A stretch of DNA of 64,000 bases from Achatina immaculata (Eukaryota > Mollusca > Gastropoda > Stylommatophora > Achatinidae): contig CM019714.1 of NCBI GenBank assembly GCA_009760885.1, forward strand, positions 6,086,812-6,150,811. The letters run 5' to 3'. How positions within the stretch are numbered: position 1 is the first letter of the stretch; every line of letters starts with the position of its first letter. Positions 1-11,046 of this stretch are shown here, piece by piece. The position numbers were made by a program, and so were the translations under genes. The notes under the pieces were generated by a model. It saw only the letters and a list, made by a program, of their open reading frames with translations, was not told where the DNA came from and ran no database searches.

Positions 1-44
1 AGTCTTGAGGTTCTATCCCTTTTTTTTTGTTTTGTTTTTTGTCT

Positions 45-225
45 GATCTTCTAGAGTATTTAGCGAAGTATGATTTGACTGAACTTCTAGAGTATTTAGC
101 GAAGTATGATTTGACTGAACTTCTAGAGTATTTAGCGAAGTATGATTTGACTGATCTTCTAGAGCATTTAGTAAAGTATGATTTGATTGATCTTCTAGAG
201 TATTTAGTGAAGTATGATTTGACTA
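45..225. repeat. 36-bp minisatellite, about 5 copies
   Basis: Five tandem 36-bp units built on gatcttctagagtatttagc. The period is a multiple of three, so a 12-residue repeat stays open on the plus strand. There is no sign of a real protein. It lies upstream of the first visible MIOX exon, presumably in a MIOX intron. Confidence 0.9.
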
Positions 226-235
226 TGAAATGAAA

Positions 236-793
236 GTAAGGTAGTGGCTTCCCCTTCACTTCCTTCTGTTGAACTCCGCGATTGCCAGGTCTCGACCCAC
301 CTAAATTAGGATCGGGGTCGGGGGTGGGAGAAGAAGGGGCGGTGTGCGCTGAACGATTCTGATGTATGGTTGTGAGAAATGTTATGATAAATGTTGGATC
401 ATTTTCAAGTGACATCTACACATACTTTTTAGTGATTAATAACCAGTTTACGTCACGTTAAAAGCACTGAAACAGGTTGTTGTTTTTTCTTTTAATTTCG
501 CGCCCCAAAAATATAGCAACCAATTTCATTAGTTGTTGGGGGAAAATAGCAGATCAGAACCCAAGACATTCTCGCTCTTTCTGAATGTTGTAAGCCACAT
601 TTTAGTGACGTTTTGGTGACGACATTATGACGCGTGCGCCTGACAGCCACACAACCAATCAGCTTACTAGGTCGTCCAACTTCCCCGCCCCCTTTTTTTA
701 ACTGACGTTTATATTCATGTCTAATATTCTACAGATAAGGCAGAGGGAGGGGTTAAATATGCATCATTTAACAGGAGCCATTATCTCTTACAG
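236..793 (+). other. Probable MIOX intron sequence upstream of the first visible exon
   Basis: No coding exon was found here. It ends in the acceptor ttatctcttacag before 794. Around 600-700 there is a CpG-richer patch with a CCAAT motif and a CCCCGCCCCC-type GC box. That could be an internal promoter or an old element, but nothing decides it. Confidence 0.5.
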
Positions 794-1051
794 CTCACTG
801 GGCTTATCCACGACATCGGTAAAATCATGCATCTCTGGGGGGAGCCACAGTGGGCCACCGTTGGCGACACCTTTGTCGTAGGTTGCGCCCCTGACCCTAG
901 TATCGTGTTTGGTGTTGAGAGTTTCAGCCAGAACAAAGATCTCCAGGATCCACGTTACAACACCAAATATGGGATGTACTCGCCAAACTGTGGCCTTGAC
1001 AATGTGCACCTGTCATGGGGGCACGATGAGTATCTGTATAGAGTTCTGTTG
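794..1051 (+). CDS. MIOX: Myo-inositol oxygenase (MIOX), internal coding exon
   Basis: This exon encodes the catalytic core of myo-inositol oxygenase, the cytosolic diiron enzyme that opens myo-inositol to D-glucuronate using O2. It has 86 codons in phase 0 with no stop. It begins after acceptor ttatctcttacag and ends ...GTTCTGTTG before donor GTGAGT. The family motifs are clear: LIHDIGK, with the His-Asp pair that binds iron and a substrate-binding Lys; GEPQWATVGDTFVVGC; LQDPRYNTKYGMY; and SWGHDEYLY with a further iron His. The first exons lie outside the window. An ATG-initiated reading from 827 is internal and not a start. The last nine exon bases and the donor have been copied into the long tandem array that follows. 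Identification is from remembered family motifs. Confidence 0.95.
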
Positions 1052-3665
1052 GTGAGTGCTAGTTTTATTGTATGAAGCTGTTGGAGAGTGCTAGTTTTAT
1101 TGTATGAAGTTCTGTTGGTGAGTGCTAGTTTTATTGTATGAAGTTCTGTTGGAGAGTGCTAGTTTTATTGTATGAAGTTCTGTTGGTGAGTGCTAGTTTT
1201 ATTATATGAAGCTGTTGGAGAGTGCTAGTTTTATTGTATGAAGTTCTGTTGGTGAGTGCTAGTTTTATTGTATGAAGTTCTGTTGGAGAGTGCTAGTTTT
1301 ATTGTATGAAGTTCTGTTGGAGAGTGCTAGTTTTATTGTATGAAGTTCTGTTGGAGAGTGCTAGTTTTATTGTATGAAGTTCTGTTGGAGAGTGCTAGTT
1401 TTATTGTATGAAGCTGTTGGAGAGTGCTAGTTTTATTGTATGAAGTTCTGTTGGAGAGTGCTAGTTTTATTATATGAAGTTCTGTTGGAGAGTGCTAGTT
1501 TTATTGTATGAAGTTCTGTTGGAGAGTGCTAGTTTTATTGTATGAAGTTCTGTTGGAGAGTGCTAGTTTTATTATATGAAGTTCTGTTGGAGAGTGCTAG
1601 TTTTATTATATGAAGTTCTGTTGGAGAGTGCTAGTTTTATTATATGAAGCTGTTGGAGAGTGCTAGTTTTATTGTATGAAGTTTTGTTGGAGAGTGCTAG
1701 TTTTATTATATGAAGTTGTTGGAGAGTGCTAGTTGTATTATATGAAGCTGTTGGAGACTGCTAGTTTTATTATATGAAGTTCTGTTGGAGAGTGCTAGTT
1801 TTATTGTATGAAGCTGTTGGAGAGTGCTAGTTTTATTATATGAAGTTCTGTTGGAGAGTGCTAGTTTTATTATATGAAGTTCTGTTGGAGAGTGCTAGTT
1901 TTATTGTATGAAGCTGTTGGAGAGTGCTAGTTTTATTATATGAAGTTCTGTTGGAGAGTGCTGGTTTTATTGTATGAAGTTCTGTTGGAGAGTGCTAGTT
2001 TTATTATATGAAGTTCTATTGGAGAGTGCTAGTTTTATTGTATGAAGCTGTTGGAGAGTGCTAGTTTTATTATATGAAATTCTGGTGGAGAGTGCTGGTT
2101 TTATTGTATGAAGTTCTGTTGGAGAGTGCTAGTTTTATTATATGAAGTTCTGTTGGAGAGTGCTAGTTTTATTATATGAAGCTGTTGGAGAGTGCTAGTT
2201 TTATTGTATGAAGTTCTGTTGGAGAGTGCTAGTTTTATTGTATGAAGTTCTGTTGGAGAGTGCTAGTTTTATTGTATGAAGTTCTGTTTTAGAGTGCTAG
2301 TTTTATTGTATGAAGTTCTGTTGGAGAGTGCTAGTTTTATTGTATGAAGTTCTGTTGGAGAGTGCTAGTTTTATTGTATGAAGCTGTTGGAGAGTGCTAG
2401 TTTTATTGTATGAAGTTCTGTGGAGAGTGCTAGTTTTATTATATGAAGTTCTGTTGGAGAGTGCTAGTTTTATTGTATGAAGTTCTGTTGGAGAGTGCTA
2501 GTTTTATTGTATGAAGTTCTGTTGGAGAGTGCTAGTTTTATTATATGAAGTTCTGTTGGAGAGTGCTAGTTTTATTATATGAAGTTCTGTTGGAGAGTGC
2601 TAGTTTTATTATATGAAGCTGTTGGAGAGTGCTAGTTTTATTGTATGAAGTTTTGTTGGAGAGTGCTAGTTTTATTATATGAAGCTGTTGGAGAGTGCTA
2701 GTTGTATTATATGAAGCTGTTGGAGACTGCTAGTTTTATTATATGAAGTTCTGTTGGAGAGTGCTGGTTTTATTGTATGAAGCTGTTGGAGAGTGCTAGT
2801 TTTATTATATGAAGTTCTGTTGGAGAGTGCTAGTTTTATTATATGAAGTTCTGTTGGAGAGTGCTAGTTTTATTGTATGAAGCTGTTGGAGAGTGCTAGT
2901 TTTATTATATGAAGTTCTGTTGGAGAGTGCTGGTTTTATTGTATGAAGTTCTGTTGGAGAGTGCTAGTTTTATTATGAAGTTCTATTGGAGAGTGCTAGT
3001 TTTATTGTATGAAGCTGTTGGAGAGTGCTAGTTTTATTATATGAAATTCTGGTGGAGAGTGCTGGTTTTATTGTATGAAGTTCTGTTGGAGAGTGCTAGT
3101 TTTATTATATGAAGTTCTGTTGGAGAGTGCTAGTTTTATTATGAAGTTCTGTTGGAGAGTGCTAGTTTTATTGTATGAAGTTCTGTTGGAGAGTGCTAGT
3201 TTTATTGTATGAAGTTCTGTTGGAGAGTGCTAGTTTTATTGTATGAAGTTCTGTTTTAGAGTGCTAGTTTTATTGTATGAAGTTCTGTTGGAGAGTGCTA
3301 GTTTTATTGTATGAAGTTCTGTTGGAGAGTGCTAGTTTTATTGTATGAAGTTCTGTTGGAGAGTGCTAGTTTTATTATATGAAGCTGTTGGAGAGTGCTA
3401 GTTTTATTGTATGAAGCTGTTGGAGAGTGCTAGTTTTATTGTATGAAGCTGTTGGAGAGTGCTAGTTTTATTGTATGAAGTTCTGTTGGAGAGTGCTAGT
3501 TTTATTGTATGAAGCTGTTGGTGAGTGCTAGTTTTATTGTATGAAGTTCTGTTGGAGAGTGCTAGTTTTATTGTATGAAGCTGTTGGTGAGTGCTAGTTT
3601 TATTGTATGAAGCTGTTGGTGAGTGCTAGTTTTATTGTATGAAGCTGTTGGTGAGTGCTAGTGTG
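1043..3665 (+). repeat. Donor-derived 34-bp minisatellite in the MIOX intron, roughly 75-80 copies
   Basis: The monomer is GTTCTGTTGGAGAGTGCTAG plus TTTTATTRTATGAA, 34 bp, with a common 32-bp variant that reads GCTGTTGG. The first copy is the exon end itself (1043-1051) plus the authentic donor GTGAGTGCTAG, so the array grew from the splice junction. Copies with GTGAGT occur at 1052 (authentic), 1118, 1186, 1252, 3521, 3587, 3619 and 3651. All others I read have GAGAGT. Rare variants recur at an offset of about 967-969 bp: GTTTTGTTGG at 1681 and 2650, and TCTGTTTTAGAG near 2283 and 3250. This points to a higher-order duplication. Confidence 0.95.
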
Positions 3666-3975
3666 GTAATGTTCATGTTAGTTACACATAAGTTTTACCC
3701 AGTGGTAATGTTAATGTTAGTCACAGGTGTGTATCTAGTGGTAATGTTAATGTTAGTCACAGGTGTGTATCTAGTGGTAATGTTCATGTTAGTCACAGGT
3801 ATGTATCTAGTGGTAATGTTCATGTTAGTCACAGGTATGTATCTAGTGGTAATGTTCATGTTAGTCACAGGTATGTATCTAGTGGTAATGTTAATCACAG
3901 GTGTGTATCTAGTGGTAATGTTCATGTTAGTCACAGGTATGTATCTAGTGGTAATGTTCATGTTACTAGCAGAGA
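3666..3975. repeat. 36-bp minisatellite, about 8 copies, MIOX intron
   Basis: The unit is ggtaatgttcatgttagtca plus caggtatgtatctagt. It directly follows the donor-derived array. The 36-bp period keeps both strands open over about 100 codons, which gives false ORFs. Confidence 0.9.
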
Positions 3976-4192
3976 TGACTGTATGAATGATATTAGTAAA
4001 TCTCACAGTGATGGTATGGCAGTGTGTGATGTCAGCAAAGATGATGACAGCAACAATGTTGTAAGTGACAAGCCAGAAATGATCAGTCTATCTTACCTCC
4101 ATCTTGTAGTTCACGTGACTATTGGGATGTGGATGAGAATATCTGTCATAGTGGTGAAGCTAGCAGAGAAGTACTTCTCTGGTTAACTCTGG
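3976..4192. other. Short unique MIOX intron stretch
   Basis: Non-repetitive spacer between two minisatellites. No exon-like motif seen. Confidence 0.4.
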
Positions 4193-5560
4193 GAAGATTT
4201 CTTGTTAGATCAACCCTAAGGTTGTTAGATCAACTCTGGAAAGTTTGCTTGCTGAATCAGCCTTGACAGGTTTACTTGTTAGATCAACCTTAAGGTTGTT
4301 AGATCAACTCTGGAAAGTTTGCTTGTTAGATCAGCCTTGACAGGTTTACTTGTTAGATCAACCTTAAGGTTGTTAGATCAACTCTGGAAAGTTTGCTTGT
4401 TAGATCAGCTTTGACAAGTTTACTTGTTAGATCAATCTTAACATTGTTAGATCAACTCTGGAAAGTTTGCTTACTGGATCAGCCTTGACAGGTTTACTTG
4501 TTAGATCAATCTTAACATTGTTAGATCAACTCTGGAAAGTTTGCTTGTTAGATCAGCCTTGACAGGTTTACTTGTTAGATCAATCTTGACATTGTTAGAT
4601 CAACTCTGGAAAGTTTGCTTGTTAGATCAGCCTTGACAAGTTTACTTGTTAGATCAATCTTAACATTGTTAGATCAACTCTGGAAAGTTTGCTTGTTAGA
4701 TCAGCCTTGACAAGTTTACTTGTTAGATCAATCTTAACATTATTAGATCAACTCTGGAAAGTTTACTTGTTAGATCAATCTTAACATTGTTAGATCAACT
4801 CTGGAAAGTTTGCTTGTTAGATCAGCCTTGACAAGTTTACTTGTTAGATCAATCTTAACATTGTTAGATCAACTCTGGAAAGTTTGCTTGTTAGATCAGC
4901 CTTGACAAGTTTACTTGTTAGATCAGCCTTAACAAGTTTACTTGTTAGATCAATCTTAACATTGTTAGATCAACTCTGGAAAGTTTGCTTGTTAGATCAG
5001 CCTTGACAAGTTTACTTGTTAGATCAATCTTAACATTGTTAGATCAACTCTGGAAAGTTTGTTTGTTAGATCAGCCTTAACAAGTTTACTTGTTAGATCA
5101 ATCTTAACATTGTTAGATCAACTCTGGAAAGTTTGTTTGTTAGATCAGCCTTAACAAGTTTACTTGTTAGATCAATCTTAACATTGTTAGATCAACTCTG
5201 GAAAGTTTGTTTGTTAGATCAATCTTGATGTTATTATATCTACCCTAACAAGTTTACTTATCATATGAACTTGAACATATTTGCTTGTTAAATCAGTTCT
5301 GGAAAGTTCATTTGTTAAATCAGCTTTGACAAATTTACTTGTTAGATCAGCCTCAACAAGTTTACTTATTAGATTACCTCCAATATCAGTTGTTAGATCA
5401 AGTATGAGAAGTCTATTTGTTAGATAAACTGTGAGATTAATTGTTACATCAAGTACGACAAGTTTACTTGTTAGATCAGCTCTTGAGATTAATTGTTACA
5501 TCAAGTATGACAAGTTTATTTGTTATATCAGCTTTGACAAGATGTCTTATTTGATCAACC
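4193..5560. repeat. 74-bp composite minisatellite, MIOX intron
   Basis: Composite unit of about 74 bp made of three roughly 24-bp sub-units built on acttgttagatcaatctt. It is well conserved from 4200 to 5220 and then decays towards 5560, which suggests an older edge. Confidence 0.9.
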
Positions 5561-5639
5561 TGGAGATTGTTGAATTAAGTCATATAAGTTTCCTCATCTT
5601 AACTCCAACTGCCTGGACATTTGCAGATGGGTAATTTTA

Positions 5640-5946
5640 TAAACAAATCTTCAAACACAAAATCTTCCCATAGGCCAAATCTTCTAACACACAATCTTCC
5701 CACAAGCCAAATCTTATAACACACAATCTTCCCACAAGCCAAATCTTCCCACAAGCCAAATCTTATAACATACAATCTTGCCACAGGTCAAATCTTATAA
5801 CACACAGTCTTCCCACAGGCCAAATCTTCTAACACAAAATCTTCCCACAGGCCAAATCTTCTAAAACACAATTTTCCCACAAGCCAAATCTTATAATACA
5901 CAATCTTCCCACAAGCCAAATCTTATAATACACAATCTTTCCACAG
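5640..5946 (+). repeat. Acceptor-derived 32-bp minisatellite ending at the MIOX splice acceptor
   Basis: About 9-10 units built on cttcccacaggccaaatctt plus ataacacacaat. The last unit is the authentic acceptor and exon start, ctttccacag|gccaacaagc. Acceptor-like CAG|G copies end at 5786, 5818 and 5850, exactly 32 bp apart and in phase with the true site at 5946 (5946-5850 = 3x32). Several other copies read ACAAG in place of ACAG. The first five exon bases, GCCAA, are part of the unit. Confidence 0.92.
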
Positions 5947-6195
5947 GCCAACAAGCACTCCCTCCCTGATGAAGCTCTCTACATGATCCGCTTCCACTCC
6001 TTCTACCCGTACCACACCTGCGGTGCCTACCTTCATCTGACAAATGAAAGAGACAGGGAAATGATTCCTTGGATTAACGAATTCAACAAGTTTGACCTGT
6101 ATACCAAGAGTGAAGACCTGCCTGATGTAGCCAAGCTCCGCGAGTACTACCAGGGGCTGATAGACAAATACCTGCCTGGCAAGTTAAGATGGTGA
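5947..6195 (+). CDS. MIOX: Myo-inositol oxygenase (MIOX), terminal coding exon
   Basis: Terminal exon of 82 codons plus TGA, phase 0, joining 794-1051 in frame with no missing residues compared with the vertebrate enzyme. Motifs: RFHSFYPYHT (iron-binding His), NKFDLYTK (iron-binding Asp), LPDVAKLREYYQGLIDKY, and a C-terminus ending in Trp as in vertebrate MIOX. The GC content and codon use contrast with the AT-rich introns. The two exons give about 168 of the expected 285 or so residues. All four of the iron ligands expected in this part of the protein are present, so the enzyme looks functional. Confidence 0.96.
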   Translation, partial: ANKHSLPDEALYMIRFHSFYPYHTCGAYLHLTNERDREMIPWINEFNKFDLYTKSEDLPDVAKLREYYQGLIDKYLPGKLRW

Positions 6196-6399
6196 ATTTA
6201 CACAGCTACACAATAATGAGACTCTTGTCCAGATTTTTAATCTAAGTAAATTTCACTGAATAAGAAACTGGCTTGCAAAGCAGTAATTTCATTTCTTAAA
6301 ATTCTGAGGGAAATCGGGCATGAAAACATGAACAATAATAAGCACACAAAATAATTAATATCAGATCATCTGTCTGTTATAACTTTCAGTGTGTTATTG
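6196..6399 (+). other. MIOX: Probable MIOX 3' UTR
   Basis: AT-rich sequence after the MIOX stop. I found no perfect AATAAA. Variants such as AATAAT occur, so the cleavage site is not placed. Confidence 0.45.
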
Positions 6400-6840
6400 T
6401 TGAGTAACTGTGAAGTATAACATAAGAGAATTACATCTGTAATCAGAGACTGGCATTCTAGCACTCTGGGCATTCCCATACGTGCTCCACCTTCTGTTCC
6501 AGCACCCACTGAAGTGGCACCTGCTGATGGAGCCAGTCGCACGCTGGCTGTGGGTAACACACACTAAACCTCTTCGTTTGGAAAAGCATCCACTTCACCT
6601 CTCCTCCCCCGACTCAGTCATCCTCCTGATGTGATTATCTTCAATCCGCTGTCATCATCCATATGCAGCCCATCCAAGGTGGCTCTTGCAATCTCCTCCT
6701 TGTCCATTCTTAAGACACCCTGAATTGATACCATGTCTGCAGCTTGTCTTTGACTCCCACATGACCTGGGAAGTAGGTCCATGTCAAACTGGATACCAAA
6801 GGGTCCTCTAGAAGCTGGACCCACTCCCTGCAGAGGGAAT
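6400..6840 (-). other. Unrecognised GC-richer, coding-like segment
   Basis: This block is richer in G+C than its surroundings. The minus strand holds a 68-codon frame (6824-6618) containing RMDKEEIARATLDGLHMDDD and ending in a stop. A second, shorter frame follows at 6560-6366. I do not recognise either. It could be a 3' exon of a minus-strand gene, a decayed retrogene or part of an element. No convincing splice sites were assigned. Confidence 0.25.
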
Positions 6841-6904
6841 ACTTCTCAGTTCTGCATAACATGCTCTGGGAGTCTGTTACAGTGTTGGTTGTCCTGCTTC
6901 ACCG

Positions 6905-7095
6905 ACCAGGAAGTTATATCTGGGTCATTATAACTCAGCCAGATTATATCTGTCTCGGAGTAACTTAAATGAGCTGTATTTATCTCATACCAATTTTAAT
7001 GAAGTACATTTATCTCATATTAACTCAATTCAGTTACATTTATCTCATACTAACTCAGATGAGTTATACTTATCTCTTAGATGTGTCTTATTTAT
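6905..7095. repeat. Degenerate repeat of about 30 bp
   Basis: Diverged units around taactcagatgagttatac followed by ttatctcat, about six copies. Confidence 0.65.
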
Positions 7096-7099
7096 GTTT

Positions 7100-7200
7100 C
7101 CCTTGTACTGATATAGTTGAATATGTATGGGCACTAACACCATATCCCTATGTGCCTTTAAGGCATGACAGGATTATCTTTACTTTTTACCTTTAATATA
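7100..7200 (+). mobile_element. SINE 3' fragment
   Basis: The stretch gggcactaacaccatatccc ... aaggcatgacaggattatc matches the 3' part of the SINE-like element at 48720-48990 (gggcacttagccatatccca ... ggcatgacagggttacc). Only the tail is present. Confidence 0.5.
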
Positions 7201-7264
7201 GTTGAACTTTTATCTATTACACAGCAATGTGGTTACATCGTCTTAACTTACTGCTTTTACATTA

Positions 7265-9325
7265 GGAGATAGGTATAGATGAATTATGGAATTCTTACAA
7301 CACAGCCATAATCACAGCCGCAAAAGCGCTGGACTGAAAAAACCAAATAGAAAAGCATGAATATCAGAAAACACATGGAAGTACATACATGAAAGACGAG
7401 CAGCCAAATTAGACATGTTGAATGTAAAGACAGATGTTGGAAAAGATCTGCGAAAGCAACATACAAAGATATAGACAAGAAAGTAAAAAGTTCAGCTAGA
7501 AGAGATAAAAGAGAATACATAGACAATATGGCGAAAGAGGCAGAGAAAGCAGCAAAAACAAGAGACAGCAAAACTTTATATAACATACAAAAGAGGCTAA
7601 CAGGTACTATTACATCTAAAGAAAGACCATTCCTTAGCAAAACTGGAACCCTATTAACATCAAGTAAAGACCAAAAGCAAAGATGGGCTGAATACTTCCA
7701 AGAAATACTTAATTGACCACACCCAAAAGAACTGATAAACCTTGAAACCGACTTACCAACCCCGCAACTAAATGTCAACCTAGATGAAATTACAATCGTA
7801 CATTGCATGAAAATGAAACAGCAATGAATTTAGTTGGCTAATAACAAAGCTGCAGGTGAAGATGCAGTATCACCCGAAATGTTAAAAGCTATCAATAGTG
7901 ACAACATGAGACAACTACAGAGAATGTTTAATAAGATTTGGAAAGAAGAAAAGGTCCCTTCTAAATGGAAAAAAAGGAATCATTGTTAAAATACCAAAAA
8001 AAAGGCAACCTTAGTGACTGTAACAACTGGAGAGGAATAACCTTAATATCAGTTGTGTCAAAAGTATTTTGCAAGGTCATTTTGAATAGACTTAAAGATA
8101 TAGTGGATACTGCAATGAGAGAAGAACAAGCATGATTTCGAAAAGGGAGAAGCTGTCTCGAACAGATCTTTACTCTAAGAATAATACTTGAAGAACATAT
8201 TGAAAAGCAGAAACCATTAATACTGAACTTCATAGATTTTAAAAAGGCATTTGATAGCATACACAGAGATTCATTGTGGAGAATTTTAAGTCTATATGGA
8301 ATACCATCTAAAATTGTCAACATCATTAAGGACCTCTACAAAGGATATGTTTGTGCAGCCAAAACAGAAGAAGGAATGGTTCCAGATTGAAACAACCGTG
8401 AAAGAAGGATGTATACTGTCTCCTTTGCTTTTTGGAATTACAATAGACTTCATAATGAAAAAGTGCTGCACATGTAACACAGGTATTGACTGGGTACATG
8501 GGACCCAACTAGAAGATCTTGATTTTGCTGATGACATAACTCTTATCAGTAATAATGTGAATTCCATGCAAGAAAAAAACAGATAGCCTGTCTTCACTGG
8601 CAGCAAAATAGGACTTGGAATTAACAAGGACAAAACAAAAATAATGAAAATTCCCATTAATCAGAATGGAAAAATACACATAGAAGGGACAGATATTGAA
8701 GAAGTCAATCAATTTGCATACCTTGGCAGCTACATAGACCAGGATGGTGACACCAGAAAGGAAGTTAGAACTGCAAAAGCAGCATTGATCTTCAAGAATC
8801 TTGAGAACATGTGACATTCAAAAGTTATAAGCACAAAAACCAAGTTAAGACTATTCAATTCAAACATAATATCAACCCTCATTTATGCATGCGAAAGCTG
8901 GAAAACAACTAAAGAAAAAGACAATAAATTAGACTCTTTTAAAAACAAATGCTAAGGAAAATACTTGGCATCAAGTGGAATGAATTCAGGAACAATGCAG
9001 AGATAAGACAGATGACTGAACAACAACCTGTCTCATGGGTGATCAGGAAAAGGAGATGGACGTATGTTGGTCACATGATGAGAAGAAACAATTAGAGAAT
9101 CCCAAAACAAGCTATCAAGTGGTACACAACAGGTCAAAGAAAAAGAGGCAGACCACGTGAAACTCTGAAGAGGACATTATTAAGAGAGGCCAAATTAATA
9201 GGCATAAAATCCCTTGATGAGATTGAAAATCTCTCAGAAAATAAGTAAAATTGGCGAACTAACTTGCGAGCCCTATTTGACGTTTAATGGCACAGGAAGG
9301 ATATAAGATATAAGATAAGATTACA
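7265..9325 (+). mobile_element. RTE-A: RTE-like non-LTR retrotransposon, degenerate, longest copy
   Basis: This is a 5'-truncated, frameshifted LINE. Across frames it reads the RTE/BovB pattern: SDCNNWRGIT, then SKVFCKVILNRL, GRSCLEQIFTLRII, FIDFKKAFDSIHRDSLW (RT motif A, near 8225), DFADDITLIS (RT catalytic FADD, near 8521), NQFAYLGSYIDQDGDTR, STLIYACESWKTT and GQRKRGRPRETLKRTLL. It ends ...AAGGATATAAGATATAAGATAAGA, the short repeated 3' tail typical of RTE elements. Several stops and frameshifts make it inactive. The endonuclease domain is missing. At least seven other fragments of this family occur in the window. Confidence 0.88.
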
Positions 9326-9784
9326 TTTATTTCCTTTTGACTTTCACAAGTTAAGTTAAATTCATAGTTTTATTTGATTAAACTTTTCCATGTTAAATCT
9401 AGTGCTTAACTAAAGTGTGTTAGTGACTTTTGCTGCAAATTCCCAATGAGAGAAATGTATGTTGTGATAAAATAAAATGAGTATAAACTGCAGTCATCAG
9501 TTTGTCTTTTACATCATGTGTTTTTCTGTCTACATAATTTAGTAAATCTGTGTGTCTACAATCTCCTTCTAGTAACTTACTATATTGTTCATGGCAGGGG
9601 GAAAAGATGCTGTCTGATTGTTCATTCAGCAACTAATAGCTGACATGCTAGTGTCAGTGTTGGTATCCCCAGTAATCACCCTAGCTTGGATAACAGGACA
9701 GGGATCACTACAGTCCCAATGGTAGCGGAGTCTGTTAAAGAAGTATTCCACACCCCCTGCTTTTCATCTCCACTCAAGGACTAA
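9326..9784. other. Unassigned intergenic stretch
   Basis: AT-rich single-copy sequence. No gene, RNA or element signature recognised. Confidence 0.4.
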
Positions 9785-10890
9785 AAAAAATATTTAAACT
9801 AATAAAAAAGTAGGAACAGCATTATTACTTAACGACTACAAAGTTGTGATGTTTCAGCGTGAGCCTTAATCATACAGAAACATACAGGATGAAGAAATAG
9901 AGAGAGGAGACAAAGTATAGATTCACATGAGCGCTATATTAAAAAAAATTAAATAGAGCACTTAGCTGTAACTTGTAAGAAGATGTGGCTTGTCTGACAA
10001 TGTGTATCAGAAATGAGCATGGTAGAGCGTAGAGACTGTTTAAATGGAGACCTGTGATGTGTGGTTGGTGGGTCATAAATGAGGGTGGTGAGTGGGGAAA
10101 TCATGGAGGGGAGAGAGAGTGATACAATGTTAACCTAGCCAGGAGAAGGTGAAATAGATGATTTCTCATGACATTTTCTCTGATCCACCCCTATTAGCAT
10201 ACAAACATGAGCCAAACCTTAAGGACATCCTCATCCACAGCCACTTGAAGTGGAGCCCTTACGTATGTTGGCACCAGAAAATGTAACCGCTCCTGCTGCA
10301 TTACCTGCCCGGTAGTCTGGGAAACAAAAATGATCACCTTTCCCAAAACTGTCCTCACTCTTCATGAGGGATTCACATGCGAGTCCCATAATGTGAATAA
10401 ATGTCATTGTATGCAAAATATGCAGGATAACATATATTGTTGAGACTGGCCTCAGATTAGGGAACCACATGCAGAAACATCTGTACGATATCACCCAGCA
10501 TGCTTCGAAACCAGTCCCAAATCATTTCAATGGCCCCAACCACAGAGGCAAGTCTGATTTTCTGGTAACAGCCAACAAACATTGTCACGCAGATGACACA
10601 AACCACCTAGCGCTTGAGAACCACTGCATTCAGAATTATGGGACGCTGGAGTCACACGGGTTAAACTCGCTATTCAGTTACACTTAACATTCTCCTCTTG
10701 AACAAATATAAGCCCTCTCCACTAAGCTCCACTACCTTCTCACTTGTTACACATAGTTCAGAACCTTCTCACAGCATCACATTACAACCCCTCTACCTTA
10801 ACTATAATCATCTATTTCACCTTCTCCTGGCTAGGTTAACAGACAAGTTATGGAAGGAAGAAAGTGTTTTGTTCTGCTGCTTCCAATGAC
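9785..10890. mobile_element. Penelope-like element fragment, partly inverted
   Basis: From 9790 to about 10185 the sequence is the reverse complement of the 3' UTR of the Penelope element at 39612-42170. From about 10190 it switches to plus orientation and carries the C-terminal coding region (10195-10685: EPNLKDIL, then a GIY-YIG endonuclease remnant including MQKHLYDITQHASKPVPNHF), followed by the start of the same UTR. It is frameshifted and more diverged than the 39.6 kb copy. The head-to-head layout is the same as there. Confidence 0.85.
9842..9876 (-). ncRNA. Hammerhead-ribozyme-like motif in Penelope UTR (degenerate)
   Basis: Minus strand: ATGATTAA, a hairpin GGCTCACGCT (one mispair), then GAAAC. 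This matches the copy at 42071-42100, where the hairpin GGC-TCAC-GCC is perfect. Penelope-like elements are known to carry hammerhead motifs of form CTGATGA-stem-GAAAC. The first core strand here departs from consensus, so activity is doubtful. Confidence 0.3.
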
Positions 10891-11046
10891 TTGTGCAGAC
10901 CTGCCTATTGTCCATGATTCATCATGATGACTTGTTCAGTTTCTGTATTACCTGGAAGTTCTGTGTTTATGTTTCTTCAGCTCTGAGATGATGACTTGTT
11001 CAGTTTCTGTCTTACCTGGAAGTTCTAAGTCTGTCTAGTATACTCT

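Noticed and set aside
827..1075. ORF starting at Met 827 as a separate small protein
   Set aside because: It is the internal part of a MIOX exon. The reading past 1051 runs into the intron.
7284..8817. Minus-strand ORFs of 121-174 codons
   Set aside because: Antisense shadows of the RTE-A reverse transcriptase.
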